DNA of 64,000 nucleotides from Jacaranda mimosifolia (GCA_018894105.1 CM032117.1:31290501-31354500); one strand, 5' to 3'; positions 1 through 12,691 are shown, counted from the first letter of the stretch. Translations and numbers: made by a program. The notes: generated from the sequence alone by a model not told the origin.

Positions 1-591
1 GCGCCCCAATGCTTCCTGCATCCCTAGCAGTGGTTTAGACATGGAAAATGAACTCGAAACCTTCAAAGTAATCTGCAGTAAATTTTGATTAAGGATTTGT
101 ATTGAAGTTAACTCCAGATATAGGAGCAAACACCTGCAGAGGTGAATTTCATCTTTAACTTCTTATAAGGATGACGCCAGAAATTAAACCACATCTGAGG
201 TTCTACAACTTTATAGGTCTATATCAGGTTTCATGAAGCATCTGAAACTAATAGACTATACTAACTTTAAATATGTCAAATGCACTTCAAATGTAATGTT
301 TCTCATTATTCTGTAGATTAAAAATGAATTAGAGGGGGGTCTGAGAGTTAAAAATTTACTGTTAGTGGTATTATACGTCAAACAAAACACTTGATCCTTT
401 ATAGGGATATTTGATATGGTGCAGATTGCAGCGTAATCTAAGATTACATATATGCTTTATCCTATCTGCAAACCAAGCGACACCTAAGTCCATGCATTAG
501 TAGCTTAGTCATTCATAAGGTTATCACCTCCCCAGCTTCACCAGCCAACATTAATATCTTTCATGTTCTTAAGAGCAGCAATTCTTCCATC

Positions 592-622
<31 letters not shown>

Positions 623-1776
623 TATTCATTTAAAAACTTTTGTCCAGTCATAAGCTTGCCTTTCCGTTCTTTTTTTCCTTTTTTTTTTTTTCTAAACTAA
701 GAGGATCATGACTGGTTGTCCAACTACCCCGTGGGGGACTGGAACTTGCAATCAATGTACACATAGGAATGAGAGCTTACTAGTAAGCTTGCCTTTCTAA
801 CATTGAATGTCTGGTGCTACACAAAAGAGTTAATAGGTTGAACTAGTCAATTTTATTAATTTCCACATAAAACTTCCTTAGTTATGTGGCAAGAATTTTC
901 TTTTTCTGAATCTTGGCAGATCATCCAACTACAACGAAAAAAATTATTAATAACTTATATATCTCCTCTTATGTAAAGACATGCAATCCATATTCAGGTG
1001 ACCTTGCTAATTTCAGCTGCTCCAAGATCAATATTACATAATATTTAAACTCATACTGCTGGTTGAACAAGCACACAAACACATTTTCCATTAAGGGATA
1101 GCATACTAAGTGGAGGCTTCAATCTGAGGTGAGTGATGCGACTGCTTTTCATAACCATGCCCCATTAACAACTCTAAAACATTTGATGGATTTATTAAAT
1201 AATACAAGAATGCATAACTAAATGTAACAGCAGTTTACCAGAAATTACTTATACATCAACCTTCTAATGCCTTCTCTCTTCGACAAAAATCAAATTCACA
1301 GAAAATAAAATGCTATCTAAACCAATAATTTACCACTCCAAATATTAGTGTATCACAACCACAATACATCCCATCCATTGGCATTTATTTTGGCTTAACT
1401 CTATGTTAGACAGTAGAGCTTTAAAACTAAGCATAAATTAGCAGTTTTAGTGGTGTCCCTTCAACTTAAGCATAAACCATGTTGTTACATTAAACTGAAA
1501 AATGAATTGACATATGAGTTAACAAACAAGTAAAGAACAAATCAAAGAAACCACTGAACTAGAAATTATTAAATGAATATGCAAATGCAGGAATAAACTA
1601 GTATAAAGAACAGAACTGCTAAAATATTACTTTTTATGGCATAACATAACTACAACAGAAGCAATTATTTTCAACCATTAACAAGAAAACTCTATCTTGG
1701 ATAAATAAACAACCATAAACGGAAAAACTACATAAAATTGTCAATCAAATATGTTTGCAAGTAAAAACAAACTCAC
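1..1776 (-). other. Presumed intron or downstream part of the DUF1068-like gene
   Basis: This stretch follows the exon 1 donor on the minus strand. It is AT-rich, has no long open frame on either strand and shows no recognisable coding motif. It carries a TA dinucleotide run at 592-616 and pyrimidine-rich runs near 665-695. I read it as a long first intron, but exon 2 was not found, so part may be intergenic. Confidence 0.35.
592..616. repeat. (TA)n microsatellite
   Basis: About twelve uninterrupted TA units, followed by an interrupted extension to about 626. Confidence 0.9.
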
Positions 1777-1972
1777 CTAGAGGCAAAGATTGGGGGCTCT
1801 CTAAAATGCAAGCACAAGAACAAGGGGGACATGAAGTAGCCAATGCAGTTGAATATTTTTGGGAATGCCTCTCAATGTAACAAATCAACAATAAGCCCAC
1901 CAAAACTAACACCATCCTCAGCACTTTAACACGGTTTACCCTGAAACTCGATTGTGAGTATGGATTAGCCAT
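1777..1972 (-). CDS. First coding exon of a DUF1068-like membrane protein (partial)
   Basis: The ATG at 1972-1970 opens a 65-codon reading frame that ends at a consensus donor on the minus strand, AG|GTGAGT, with the exon ending at 1777 (phase 1). The peptide has a short basic N-terminus, one hydrophobic segment at about residues 17-33, then a Cys-Pro-rich stretch CPPCSCAC followed by SPQSLPLG. A single signal anchor followed by a CPPCxCxC motif and a Pro/Leu stretch is the layout I associate with the plant DUF1068 family, small type II membrane proteins of unknown function. Later exons should lie at lower coordinates, but I could not identify one in 1-1775, so the rest of the gene is probably outside the window. 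The frame continues nine codons past the donor before a stop, which I read as intron. The family name is inference; a coding exon is well supported. Confidence 0.6.
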
Positions 1973-2280
1973 AAAATCTCTGCTTTTTTCGCCTGAAAAT
2001 CTGAATCTTCAAAAACAGGAAACAGAGCCCGTCTCAGAATTGATGTAAAGATGAAGGGTGAATCCCACCTTTTATTTGGAAAAAATAAAAAGATGCACTA
2101 ACCTGGTTATCACGAGAAATATATGAAAGCACACGGCAAAGAGAGTTTAACTTGAAGTCTATAGTTTTACACTCAATATGAAATCAAATTAATACTCTTC
2201 ATTTATACTTTGTAGTGATAACTGGAGTCCATACATATTTTGTGAGAATCGTTTCAACAATGCGAAGAGAAAACCCAGAG

Positions 2281-2317
<37 letters not shown>

Positions 2318-2480
2318 AGGGCTAACGAAATCAACCAGGAGAAAAGTGGGGTTAATGAAATCAAGTTTGTTATAACTCTCATTAGTCATAGATCCTATTT
2401 GAACGTAAAAGATAGCTATGTGGGCTTTCAAAAACATACTCGATTTGAAATGAGTTCACTTGGAATAATGCAAAAAAGTA
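1973..2480. other. 5' flank of the DUF1068-like gene
   Basis: No gene is seen here. The first tens of bases next to the ATG at 1972 are likely 5' untranslated leader on the minus strand. Further out lies the GA microsatellite. Three short overlapping open frames at 2189-2666 have no recognisable domain and are driven by the GA run and AT-rich DNA, so they are not called as genes. Confidence 0.4.
2283..2314. repeat. (GA)n microsatellite
   Basis: About sixteen GA units. It lies some 310 bases upstream of the DUF1068-like start codon, so it may fall in the promoter or leader of that gene. GA/CT runs are common near plant promoters. Confidence 0.9.
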
Positions 2481-2482
2481 CG

Positions 2483-4089
2483 GGCTTGTTCTTTTATATT
2501 TTGGTAATTTTTCAGAAAAAATTTTGAGAGAATAAATTTTTGGGAGATAATTTGGAGAATGTGTTATGTGTTTTTTTTTATTTTGGAGAAATATGAAAAA
2601 TGATTGAGAATAAGTTATTTGTTTCTTTATGTTTTGGGGAGAGATAAATTTTACTGTAAATATCAAATCAGTTGTTTTTTAGTTGAGTTTGTAGGGCGAA
2701 AATAATTTTTTTATTAATTATATATATGTATTTTTATAATTGGACGACATGTGTGTATACATATATATATATATGTATATATTTGAAATGATTGAAATAT
2801 AGGTGTAATTAATTTAATTGGTTATTTATTTTGAAATTTATATTTTTATAAATTTAATATTAGTAAATGATGTATTATTTGGTTATATTAATAAATATTA
2901 ATTATTCATGAAATCATAATTATATTTTAATAATAATAAAATTAGCTTATATCATAATTATTAATATTGACTTATAAAAAAAATCAATTACTATACATTA
3001 ATTATAAACTAATTACTATTTATTAATTAAAATATAATTATTTAACTATTTATTACTTACAAATTATTTATAAATAAAACTTAGTAATTTATTAAAATAA
3101 ATATTTTTTTAATAATTTATATATAAGACTTAATAACAATTCATCAAATTAAAAAAATAAATAATATTATATTATATAAAATTACATCATCTTAAATTAT
3201 TTATTAAATAAATAAACATAATATTTAATTATACGTAAAATATGAAACATAATTAATATATAAATAATAAATTGTTTAAATAAATTAATTTAATAAGTTA
3301 TTTAATTATTTTAACTCATTATTTAATTAATACGTTATTTAGTAAATAAATTACTTAATAATAATCAAATAATTTTACTTTAATCTAATTAATTCTTTCA
3401 ACAATTACTTTAAGCATATCAATATTAATATATTAAACTGAATAAATTATTACATAAGTATCGCCCTATAATCAAAGTTTTTATTATAATTTTAAACAAA
3501 TATGAAGATTAATATTTAATGAAGTATATTTTTTTGAAGAAGATTAATTTATTTATTATATCAAATTAAAACATCTTAAGTTATTTATTAAATGAATAAA
3601 TATAATTTTAATTAATATATTAAATATTAAATTAACTAATACATTACTTAATTAATAAGTAAATTTAATTAATTTAATATGTTATTCAATAAATAAATTA
3701 TTTAGTAATAACATAAATAATATGTAATTAAATTTAATTCATTTTTTCGACAATTAGTTTAATTAAATTTGTAAACATAAGTTTTAGAACATTTTTACCT
3801 AGTAAAATTTTAATATATATGTGTATGTACGTATGTGTATATATATATATATATATATGAATGAGTGAAGTGGGAGAGTGATAAATGAATGAGTGATATG
3901 AAAGGTAGATTGAGAAAAGTGAGGAGATATGTGTGATTTTTAGGGTGTAAGATTTTTTGGGTGAATTGAGAGGAATTTTTTTGGTATAAAATTTGAGTTT
4001 TTTGAGAAAAAAATTGGAGAATGTGCCTCCATTTTGAAATTTTTTGGGGGGTTGGAAAATTTTTTGGGAAAATGTAGAAGAACATAGCC
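2483..4089. mobile_element. AT-rich element with inverted ends (MITE-like)
   Basis: The left end GGCTTGTTCTTTTATATTTT and the reverse complement of the right end, GGCTATGTTCTTCTACATTTT without its last base, match over about 20 bases with few differences. Both are followed by similar stretches containing GGAGAATGTG and GGCACATTCTCC. The interior is extremely AT-rich and non-coding. The same subterminal sequence (GAGAATAAATT, TATGTTTTGGGG, AATCAATACTTTTTTGTTAG and similar) recurs at 49627-49900 inside the foldback element, so this is a dispersed family. A G-rich start with TGTT is typical of several plant inverted-repeat families, including Tourist-like and hAT-like ones. I could not find a clean target duplication, so the class is open. 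Frames at 2382-2666 and 3810-4085 are by-products of the ends. Confidence 0.5.
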
Positions 4090-4770
4090 TAAGAATTAAT
4101 TGAAAATAGCATGATTATTATACTCTATTGCTTTCCCTCTATATTTATATACGCCCAAACACTTTTGAATGGCCAATTAACACAATAATATCGCTTCACA
4201 CGTATAAATATGAGATTTGGGGTTTGAATTCTACAAACCATTAGTAATGCATGCGATAAAAAATGCATGCATACACACTCGAAATCTTTAAAGTTTGAAT
4301 TCCAAACCTCATATATAAAAGTATGGGAGGCAGTGTCACTCAGTCAATTGACAAGTGGCAATCTATAGTATTATATATTGTTAATTTTGACACAATCCAT
4401 ATATGTGCTAAAACCTTTATAATGTAAAGTAAATAAAATGTTCATTTATTTTTCTATATAATATTACAATTTTAACAATTTTACTTTATTTATTTGAATT
4501 TTCATAATAAATCAAGGAAAAAAGTTAAATGAGGAAACAAATTGAAGAAAAAGAAAGAAAAAATAAATAATTGAAGAGAGAAAAAAGTTAGAGAAAATTA
4601 TCTTGTCATTATTTATTAAAGAAGGTCTTATTTTTCTCAACTTATTCGAAAACATATCATTTAGGCTTTGGCATTTTGTATATCTATAGTATTATATAAA
4701 ACACAACAATTTTTTTACTACAATGTGCAATTTTGACTAAATGCTAAATTTTTATAAGTGTTAAATTTAT
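4090..4770. other. Intergenic DNA with an inverted pair of short repeats
   Basis: No gene is seen. Around 4195-4240 and 4285-4325 two segments related in inverse orientation each carry a box-B-like GTTTGAATTC core, which suggests remnants of a tRNA-derived element, but no box A could be assigned. Near 4670-4750 a sequence family (a GCACAACA-type start and TGTGCAATTTTGACTAAATG) recurs at about 59585-59665. Confidence 0.3.
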
Positions 4771-6861
4771 TAGCTCGAATGCTCAAAATCCAAGGAAAGA
4801 AGGAAGAACGCTTCAACACTTGAAAATTTGTCTTCCAACGACAGAACGGATTTACGACAACAGTTGCCTATCCAAATCACCTCAGAATTCGCTGAAATTT
4901 AGAGACAAGATCACCGAAACCTTGATGAAGATCCAATTAAAAATTCAGCCAAAATAGAAACTCAGAGCCACTCCAGAAACGCCTCCAAACATACTGGATT
5001 GCAATGAATCTAAAAACAAGCAATCCAAGTATATTGCCTCTAATGTGATAGTCCACACACCAATAGCAAATTCAATTTTTTCCTAAATTAGCTAGAAAAT
5101 CAAGGTGAGAAGAGCAAGGATGAAGGCTGAATTTAGGAAGAGGGAGAGGTGAAGAAAACATGAAGTGAGCACACATGAGAGAATCACAAAATTGGAGGAA
5201 AAAATGGTACCTAACTTTTAGATCTAGATTTTTACCAACTTAGCTCTTAGTGGTCGGCCACTCTATATCTATATATAGAGAGAGGAAAGGTGTGATGCTA
5301 GTTGCTATCACACCTCCCATGAGGTGCCACCTAAACAAGCAAGTTGCATGTGAAATCACATTTCACTTACATTTGAATTTCATTTGGAATCTTCATTTTA
5401 TCTCATTAAATGTCATTCAAATAAATTCAAATGCACCCCAAATGAACCCTTTCATTTTGAATTTCCCTCCAAATTAATTCTTCACATTAATTACATTAAC
5501 CCCTTAATTTAATTAATTAACCTTGATTTAACTCTTTAAGTCAATGAGCTTAACTGTTTAAGCTAGAAGGTGTGTTAACTTAACTTCTTAGGTTAACTTG
5601 ACCAATTAATAGTCATGTGGTTTAACTCCTTAAATTATTTAGATCAATTTAACAATTAAATTGATCAAGCCAAAATGACCAAAAATTGTGTCAACTGTTT
5701 CCCTCAAAAATCAGTCAAGATGGAATTTCTCTAACTCTTAGAAAATTCCCTTCATCAAGTAGGATTTTCAATTAGCTTTTGTGTGTGACTCATTAGGTTT
5801 TATCATTTATTGAACATTGGTTCACAACTCTTGTAACTTCTAGAATATCAAAATATTCACATTAGTTTAAACTCCTTTAAACTAATGACTCAATTCAATT
5901 AATTTTCATTAATTGAAGAGTATCCAATCTCCATAGTCGATGTCCAACCTCAAGCCAATGGAGCCCAACTAATTGGCAGAATGAATATGCTCTTGGAGAA
6001 CCATTCTAGCTCTGTGCTTAACATGAAAATATGATCCTTCCATCTCCTATCTCTCGAAAGAGGCCTAAGGCAAGATATTTGTCGGCTTCTAATAGCCTCA
6101 ATACTATATTTCTATTCCCAATATTCAATTTCGATTTATGACCTCATCTTTGGTAAACTCCTTTTCTAAATTGTCATACTGCCCTGCACAAGGACTCATT
6201 TGAATCAATCATTATAGAATACATAGGAAATTTACTCGCCCTTCACAACGACGAGGGATCAGATCCCATCTTGGATCCCACAAACCTCTATGTCTAAGTA
6301 GCTCATACCCAAGGTCAACCCGAAAGACCCACAAAGTGGTCAAGGAAGAGTCAAAGCATGGAGACCTAAACATAAGGTTACTATGGATTCTCAGGTCAAA
6401 TGACTAATTATATGCACTACCATAAGCAAGAGAACTTGCCACTGCAATTATCTAGGGGATTCTCCAAGCGAGTTTTCAGTGAACTTGTTCTCTAACAAGC
6501 ACCCACTAACACGCATCCATGTCTAACATGGCTTGCTCATGAAATAGAGTAATATCCAACCCTTGGATATATACATCGTTAGTGCAAGTCTATTCGAATC
6601 TTAGATGCTTGTCTCATAAGATTCTACTACTTGGAACATTTAAGATCACAACCGTGTGAGACTTATTTCATGATCACCATCCAGTGCGTGACCAAGCCCC
6701 ATAGTCTTGTGTGATCTAAGGGCTTCAACCAAATGCTAATGAAGTAATATAAGCATAAGATGAAGATGGACATTTACAATGAATGTTATTCAACCAAGAT
6801 TGTATCACAAGTGAAATAGTTTATAAGCCAATCTAATTGGCAGTGGGGTACTATTCCAACA
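4771..6861 (-). repeat. 3' LTR of the old copia element
   Basis: It is homologous to 12692-14806 and to 31105-33654. The right border is sharp (CCAACA, i.e. a minus-strand start TGTTGG). The left border is approximate, because the last roughly 90 bases present in the other copies are missing or replaced here. The 75-residue frame at 5250-5477 lies inside the LTR and has no recognisable domain. Confidence 0.75.
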
Positions 6862-6872
6862 ATCTCCCACTT
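6862..6872 (-). other. Polypurine tract of the old copia
   Basis: The minus strand reads AAGTGGGAGAT directly before the 3' LTR start TGTTGG. This is the expected place and composition for plus-strand priming of cDNA synthesis. Confidence 0.7.
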
Positions 6873-7112
6873 GCCATAAAGCTAATTCCCTATAATCTTA
6901 AGACACATCTTCTCAAGATGTCCTGCAAAAACCTTTTGCATTTAGTCAGTTGATTTATTATATTCTCTTCTGAGGCAACCCTTTCATCTCGGATGTCACC
7001 TCTGTCAATAATCTCCCAGATCAAATGATATCGCCTCAAAATTTGCTTGGATTGTTGATTAAATCTTGGCTCTTTAGCTTACGCTATTGCCCCATTGTTG
7101 TCAAGAAGACAA

Positions 7113-8326
7113 CTACTGGCTCAGCAATACTAGGCAATACATCCAACTCTCGGATGAAGTTTTTCGTACAAACACCTTCCTTTGAAGCTTTCGAAGCCGA
7201 AGTATGTTCCACCTAATGGTTAAATCGGTCATGGTGTCTTGTTTGGAACTCTTCCAATTCACCGCGCTGCCATTTAGGCAAAGTATACATCCAAAAGTGG
7301 ATTTTAGATCATCTACATCGGATTGGAAACTATAATCCAAAAACCTATTAAGTTTGAATTCTTCATTGCCGTATACCAAAAGCAAATCCTTAGTCCTTCT
7401 TAAATACTTAAGGATTGATTTAATGGCCATCCAGCAACATTCACCGGGGTCGGTTTGAAAGCGGCTTGTAACACTTAGAGAATGTGCAACATCCGACCTT
7501 ATACATTGAACGGCATACATTATGCTCCCTATAGAGGACGCATAAGGTATGTAGGACATTCTATGTCTCTCGTCGTCAGTTTTAGGGGCCATAGACTTAG
7601 AGAGATGTCCTATTGAAAAGAATCCCCTCTTGGATACTTCCATACTAAACCTCTTTAGTATCTTGTCAATGTACAATATTTGGAAAAGCCCCAGCATCCT
7701 CCTCAATTTATCTTTATAGATACGTATTCCTAATATGTAGGATGCTTCTCCCAAATCCTTCATGGAGAATTGTGTAGATAACCTTACTTTAGGACACTCT
7801 AACATTGCTCTCTAATTCCCAATGAGAAGAATGTCATTGACATAAATCACAATAAACTATATACTACTCCCACTAGCCTTCTTGTACACACAAGATTCAT
7901 ACACATTTTTGACTGAGCTAAACGATTTAATTGTCTTATCAAAATTTTATTTTCAACTTCGAGACACCTGTTAAATAGATCTCTCAAGTTTGCAAACATT
8001 TTGCTCACTCTCTTTGGATGTAAAATCTTGTGGTTGCTCTATATAGATTTCTTCTTCAATATTTCCATTGAGGAAAGAAGTTTTCACAAACATTTGCCAT
8101 ACTTATAATCATAATATGCTGCTATATCAAGTAAAATCCAAATGGACTTAGTTATAGCGACCGGTGAAAAGGTTTCCTCGAAATTAATATCGGGTCTTTG
8201 AGTGTAACCTTTTACCACTAGTCGTGCCTTAAAGGTCATTATCTCTCCATCAACGCTTAGCTTTCGCTTATAGATCCACTGCAACCAATGGGAACTATTT
8301 CCTTTGGTGGATCTACCAAAGTCCAT
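7113..8326 (-). pseudogene. Copia reverse transcriptase and RNase H remnant
   Basis: Degenerate pol on the minus strand. At 8084-8326 the RT start reads FKARLVVKGYTQRPDINFEE, then FSPVA. At about 7806-7860, between two open frames, the catalytic box reads YVNDILLIG, where the family has YVDD, so an active-site aspartate is lost. At 7113-7805 come the motifs STQFSMKDLGEASYILGI, SSIGSIMYAVQCIRSDVAHS and the RNase H segment SDVDDLKSTFGC, ending WKSSKQDT with the following residues frameshifted. Several stops and frame changes separate the pieces. In copia elements this region copies the RNA and degrades the hybrid; it cannot do so here. Confidence 0.85.
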
Positions 8327-8485
8327 ACTTTATTGGAGTACATGGAGTCCATTTCGGATTTCATGGTGTCAAGCTAATAACCCGAACTATATCCAACATA
8401 GCTTCCTCATAGGTCTTGGGATCACTATTTGATTGGCCCGTCTCATAAAGGAATCTGAACCTTTCGAGTTACTTCTTAATTCGGT

Positions 8486-9676
8486 CTAACCGCTTATTTC
8501 CACCACTTGTGGGATTTGATGGTTATCTTGAACTTCATCAAGTTCAATAACAACGCCTTTCATATCTAATAGAAATTCCTTTTCCAAAAAAGTGGTGTTC
8601 CTTGAAACAAATACCCTTTGTTCCGATGGATCATAAAAGTAATAACCCCAAAACTCTCTTGTGTATCCCACAAACTTATACAAGATGGATCTACTATCCA
8701 ATTTGTCTCCCGCTAGCTGCTTGATGTAAGCGGGAGACCCCTAAACTCTTAGGAAATAGTAAAAAGGTGCTCTACCAAACCACATCTCATGCGGTGTCTT
8801 TAGCATTGACTTTGAAGGTACTATATTTAGTAATTTTGCCACTGTCTCTAAAGTGTATCCCCAAAAAGATATAAGTATATTAGAAAAGCTCATCATAGAA
8901 TGTACCATATCTAATAAGGTATACTTTCTCATCTCGGCTACTCCATTATGTTGGAGTGTAGCGACTGGAGTCCATTGAGAGAGAATCCCATTATTCTTTA
9001 AATAATCCAATAATTCAGCACTTAGGTATTCTCCCCCTCGATCCAATTGAGGAGCTTTAATACTTAGTCTCTTTTGCTTTTCTACATCATTCATATACTC
9101 TTTGAACTTTTCAAAGGCTTCGGACTTGTACTTCATAAGATACACATGTCCGAACCGAGTATGATCACCGGTGAAAGTGATGAAGTAAGAATAGCCTCAT
9201 CTTGTACTAACTCTTAGTAGGTCATAAATATCCGTATGGATCAAATCCAAAGGATTTTTTGTTCTCTCTGTTTGTCCCACAAAATGAACCTTGGTCATTT
9301 TTTCCTTTAAACAAGACTCACAAATAGGAAGGTCCTCAATGCTACTAACATTTAGTACTTTGAGAGCTTCTAACTTGTTCATCCTATTTTTAGAAATATG
9401 CCCTAGTCTTGCATGCCACAAAATAGCATATTCTTGGTTATCTAATTTTCTTTTACTTGATTGAACGTCCATTAATGAAGGCTAAGAATCAAGTATGTCT
9501 AATCCATTGTTTAATATACCTTCTGCAATTAAAGAACCATTCTTTAATGCTTTCAACATCCCATTCGATATAGAAAAATCATATACTTCATTATCCAAAA
9601 TGGGAACAGAAATAATGTTCTTAACAAGTTGGGGTACATAATAACAAGGATCAAGCAAAATGCAAGCATTTCCCAA
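8486..9676 (-). pseudogene. Copia integrase remnant
   Basis: Pieces in three frames on the minus strand. At 9197-9472 a zinc-binding H-H-C-C module is seen (WHARLGHIS, then CESCLKEK) and the core start LIHTDI, where the first acidic residue lies. At 8741-9145 the core continues with LDRGGEYLSAEL and HNGVAEM, which supply the second Asp and the Glu of the DDE triad. At 8486-8701 is the C-terminal part (YKFVGYTREFWGYYFYDP). 9482-9676 carries the linker between protease and integrase (CYYVPQLVKNIISVP). The catalytic residues look present, but stops break the frame, so no intact enzyme is encoded. Confidence 0.85.
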
Positions 9677-9718
9677 GTCTAACTTGACTATTCCTTCAAC
9701 TATGGCTGCAACCTTCGC

Positions 9719-10695
9719 TCAATTTCCAAGGTGGAGGATCATATCCCCTTCATTGAGACTCTTTCTTCTTTCCATCCCCTGTAATGAATTACAAAGGTGA
9801 GAACCACATGTGATATCAAATACCCATGAGGAAGAATTAATCGTCAAGCGCACTTCAATAAAATACATACCCTTCTCAAAGGTGCAAGGTAAGCTTTGCA
9901 ATTCCTTTTCCAATGTTCTTTTTCACCATAGTGGAAACAAGTAGCATCGATTTTAGCCTTTTTCTTTTTCTTGATCCCCTCTGAACTTTTCAAAGGTTGC
10001 TTTCCCTTGGAGGAAGAGCTCTTCTTCTTTTTATCTCTCTTTCTAGGACCCCTAGGGCTCTTAGACTTGGAAAAGAAAGCAAGCATAAGAGGTTTATCAT
10101 TTTTCATAGTCGTCTCAGCGGTCACCAATATATAGACCAATTCGTTAATCGTCACTTTTTGCTTGAACATATTAAAGTTCATAACAAATTGATCGAATAA
10201 GCTACGTAATGCTTGAAGGATCAAATCCATTTAGAGCTCATTGTCTATGATTATGTTTAATTGAACTAGATTTTCAATAAGCCTGATCATTTTTAGCCCA
10301 TGCTCATGTACACTTGTGCCCTCATTCATTCTTGATCTAAAGAGCTCTCTAGACAAAGCGAACCTTTTGTGTCTAGTTTGAACACCATACAACTCTTGTA
10401 GGTGTAGATAGATCTCGTGAGCATATGTCATGTGCTCGTGAGTCATTTGTAGCTCATTAGTCATAGAAGCCATCATGATGCATCTTGTTTGCAGATCATA
10501 ATCTACAAACTTCGTGAACAATTCACGTGCTTCGTTGGTGGCATCATCGCCAACGGTGTCCGGCGGACTTTGATCAAGCACATAAGTCCTCTTTTCGGAA
10601 TCTAGAATTATCTTGAGGCTTTTCAACCAATCGTGGAAGTTTGGCCCGATAAGCTTATCGGTTTCCAAAATAACATGAAGTGGATTTTTAACCAT
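9719..10695 (-). pseudogene. Copia gag and protease remnant
   Basis: The gag frame starts at ATG 10695 (MVKNPLHVILETDKL) and reads the UBN2-type capsid signature (GPNFHDWLKSL, ELFTKFVDYD, LQELYGVQTR). A stop after DNEL is followed immediately, in the same frame, by 10230-9844, so this is a simple nonsense change. The nucleocapsid knuckle reads CFHYGEKEHWKRNC, with Tyr in place of the second zinc ligand. After a frame change the protease region reads WVFDITCGSHLC, with Asp present but the usual D-T/S-G context altered. In copia elements gag packages RNA into particles; this copy is defective. Confidence 0.85.
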
Positions 10696-12676
10696 TTTGA
10701 GTTTGAGATTTCAAAAACCTACGAAAGAAGAGTATAAACATGTGATTGAATAATGATATTGAGAACATGTTCATGGTCTTTCATGTATGTTTTTCTCTCA
10801 CTATTATATCAAATTCTTCACCTCATGTTCATGGTCTTTCATGTATGTTTTTCTCTCACTATTATATCAAATTCTTCACCTCCTAGAAGAATTTGAGAAA
10901 TCTCATTTCCTAGTGAGAATCAAGGTCCTATGGACTTGTAGCGGACCCACGACTCATGAGACATCCACAACAATCAAAAAGCAAGCAACCTTTGCAAATT
11001 GCACCTCTATGCAACCTTTGATATGTTTTGCCTCACTTTTCATGTAGACTCACAACTCGTGCGATATTTACACTACTAGGTATTAAGTAGGACCTACCAA
11101 TCAAACTTTGATTTGAGACCGCTCTATGACATCCCACACCTCGTGGTCAATACATGGGAAGCATTAAATCAAAGGTGCATCATATGCTAAGTATGTGGTC
11201 ACAGCTTTCCACTATAAGTATGACCTACGACTCGTGAGACATCACACAAATGTGGTAGCGTCCCCATACCATATACTATTGGTAGAAGGCATGGATTAAT
11301 TAAAACTTCTTTTACTTTGTATCCATTTTGACTTAATATTTGATTGAAAACACTTAGAAGTGGAGGGATTTTCTTGCTTGTAAAGATCTTATCAATTTTG
11401 TCTTCTTATTTAGGTTTTTCTATATCCTAACCATGCATCTCATACATCAATAGGATATAGAAAGCATAAATAAGTAAATGCCCCTAGCATACTCCTAGGG
11501 TGGGATGACCATAAGCCTTAACCAAGTGGTGCACTTAGAGCCATAGGTGTACCGTCTAGTTGATTTTAAGTAGGTTGATTAAATCTAGCTATTATAGGAG
11601 TGTATCCCCATGCATTCATAGGTCTTCATGCCTCCAATGGTCTTCTTTGCTCCTTGTAACATTTGCGTGAGAAAAAAATCCTTACTCCTAGTGATTCTAC
11701 TCTCATAACTTTTACAAGATAGAAGTTAAGAGGCATGCAAGCCGGAATTTAATACAATAATTTCCCACAACTTGAAACAATAAAATCAACATCATGATCA
11801 TCCCCATTCATTCATCATCCATTCAACAATTAAATGAACAATAAAGTTAAATGCTTATCTCATAAACAATTAATTGGCCAAGCAAGAACAAGCATAACAA
11901 TTATTCCTCATCATTGAAGATTAACTTTAATAAGATTTTAAAAGTAATAAAAAATGTCAAATATAATTTTAAAAACTTGCACAACAGTCATGCATCTATT
12001 GTGTGTGATTTAGAACACTTTTGGTCACTTAAGGAACACAAAAACACCTCAAAACTTGCCCAACACCTAAACCATGCATTGCTACCTGGGCTGGGCACAC
12101 AGCTGGGCAGTAAGTGCGCCCTTGGCGTGCCAAGAGCCTTGCCAGTGCCCTGCTATGGGGCAGCAGCACCCTATTTTAGTAGTTTAGACCGAGTTAAGAT
12201 GTTTTTGGCTCAATTTTTGTGCACCAAAAAATTTAGGACACTCCTAAACATCAAATCATACATTATAGATGAAATTCTAGATTCAAAACACCTTTTGAAA
12301 ATGAAATTTCAAGTGCTCAAACATGCCTAAAAAATCAAGTTTAAGTGAGAATCACTATTCTCCAATAATCTCCAATCAAACTGGATCCAAAAATGACCAA
12401 AACTCTTTAAAGCCAAATTTAACATGCTATATAAACATATAACATCATCCAATGCTAAATCAAAATTTAACATTAGCAACTATGAATTAAAACATGCTAA
12501 ACATATGAATTAACATTTAAAACACATATTAGCATAATTTCAATTCATTAAGAAAGGAGTCACATGCATCATCATCCAAATAGTCCAGTCTATAAATTGG
12601 ATCAAGAATTTGGAGATTTTAATCAATCCATCGTATGATTCAATGAATCAAAAATTCAAATCAAAGCACGAAATTA
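10696..12676 (-). other. Long untranslated leader of the old copia
   Basis: Nearly 2 kb separate the primer site from the gag start. I see no convincing coding signal. The 138-residue plus-strand frame at 11914-12330 has no recognisable domain and runs against the element. The leader includes a perfect 58-base tandem duplication at 10767-10882. Confidence 0.6.
10767..10882. repeat. Perfect 2 x 58-base tandem duplication
   Basis: The unit starting ATGTTCATGGTCTTTCATG at 10767 is repeated at 10825 without a visible difference, ending at 10882. The identity contrasts with the decay of the host element, so the duplication is recent. Confidence 0.9.
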
Positions 12677-12689
12677 GGCTCTGATACCA
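12677..12689 (-). other. tRNA-Met primer binding site of the old copia
   Basis: The minus strand reads TGGTATCAGAGCC, the usual plant retrotransposon sequence complementary to the 3' end of initiator tRNA-Met, just inside the 5' LTR. Confidence 0.9.
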
Positions 12690-12691
12690 CT

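Noticed and set aside
4195..4330. Possible SINE or tRNA-like pair (GTTTGAATTC boxes)
   Set aside because: No box A, no cloverleaf and no A/T tail could be found; kept only as a note in the spacer entry.
11914..12330. 138-residue plus-strand frame
   Set aside because: Lies in the leader of the minus-strand copia and has no recognisable domain or codon character.
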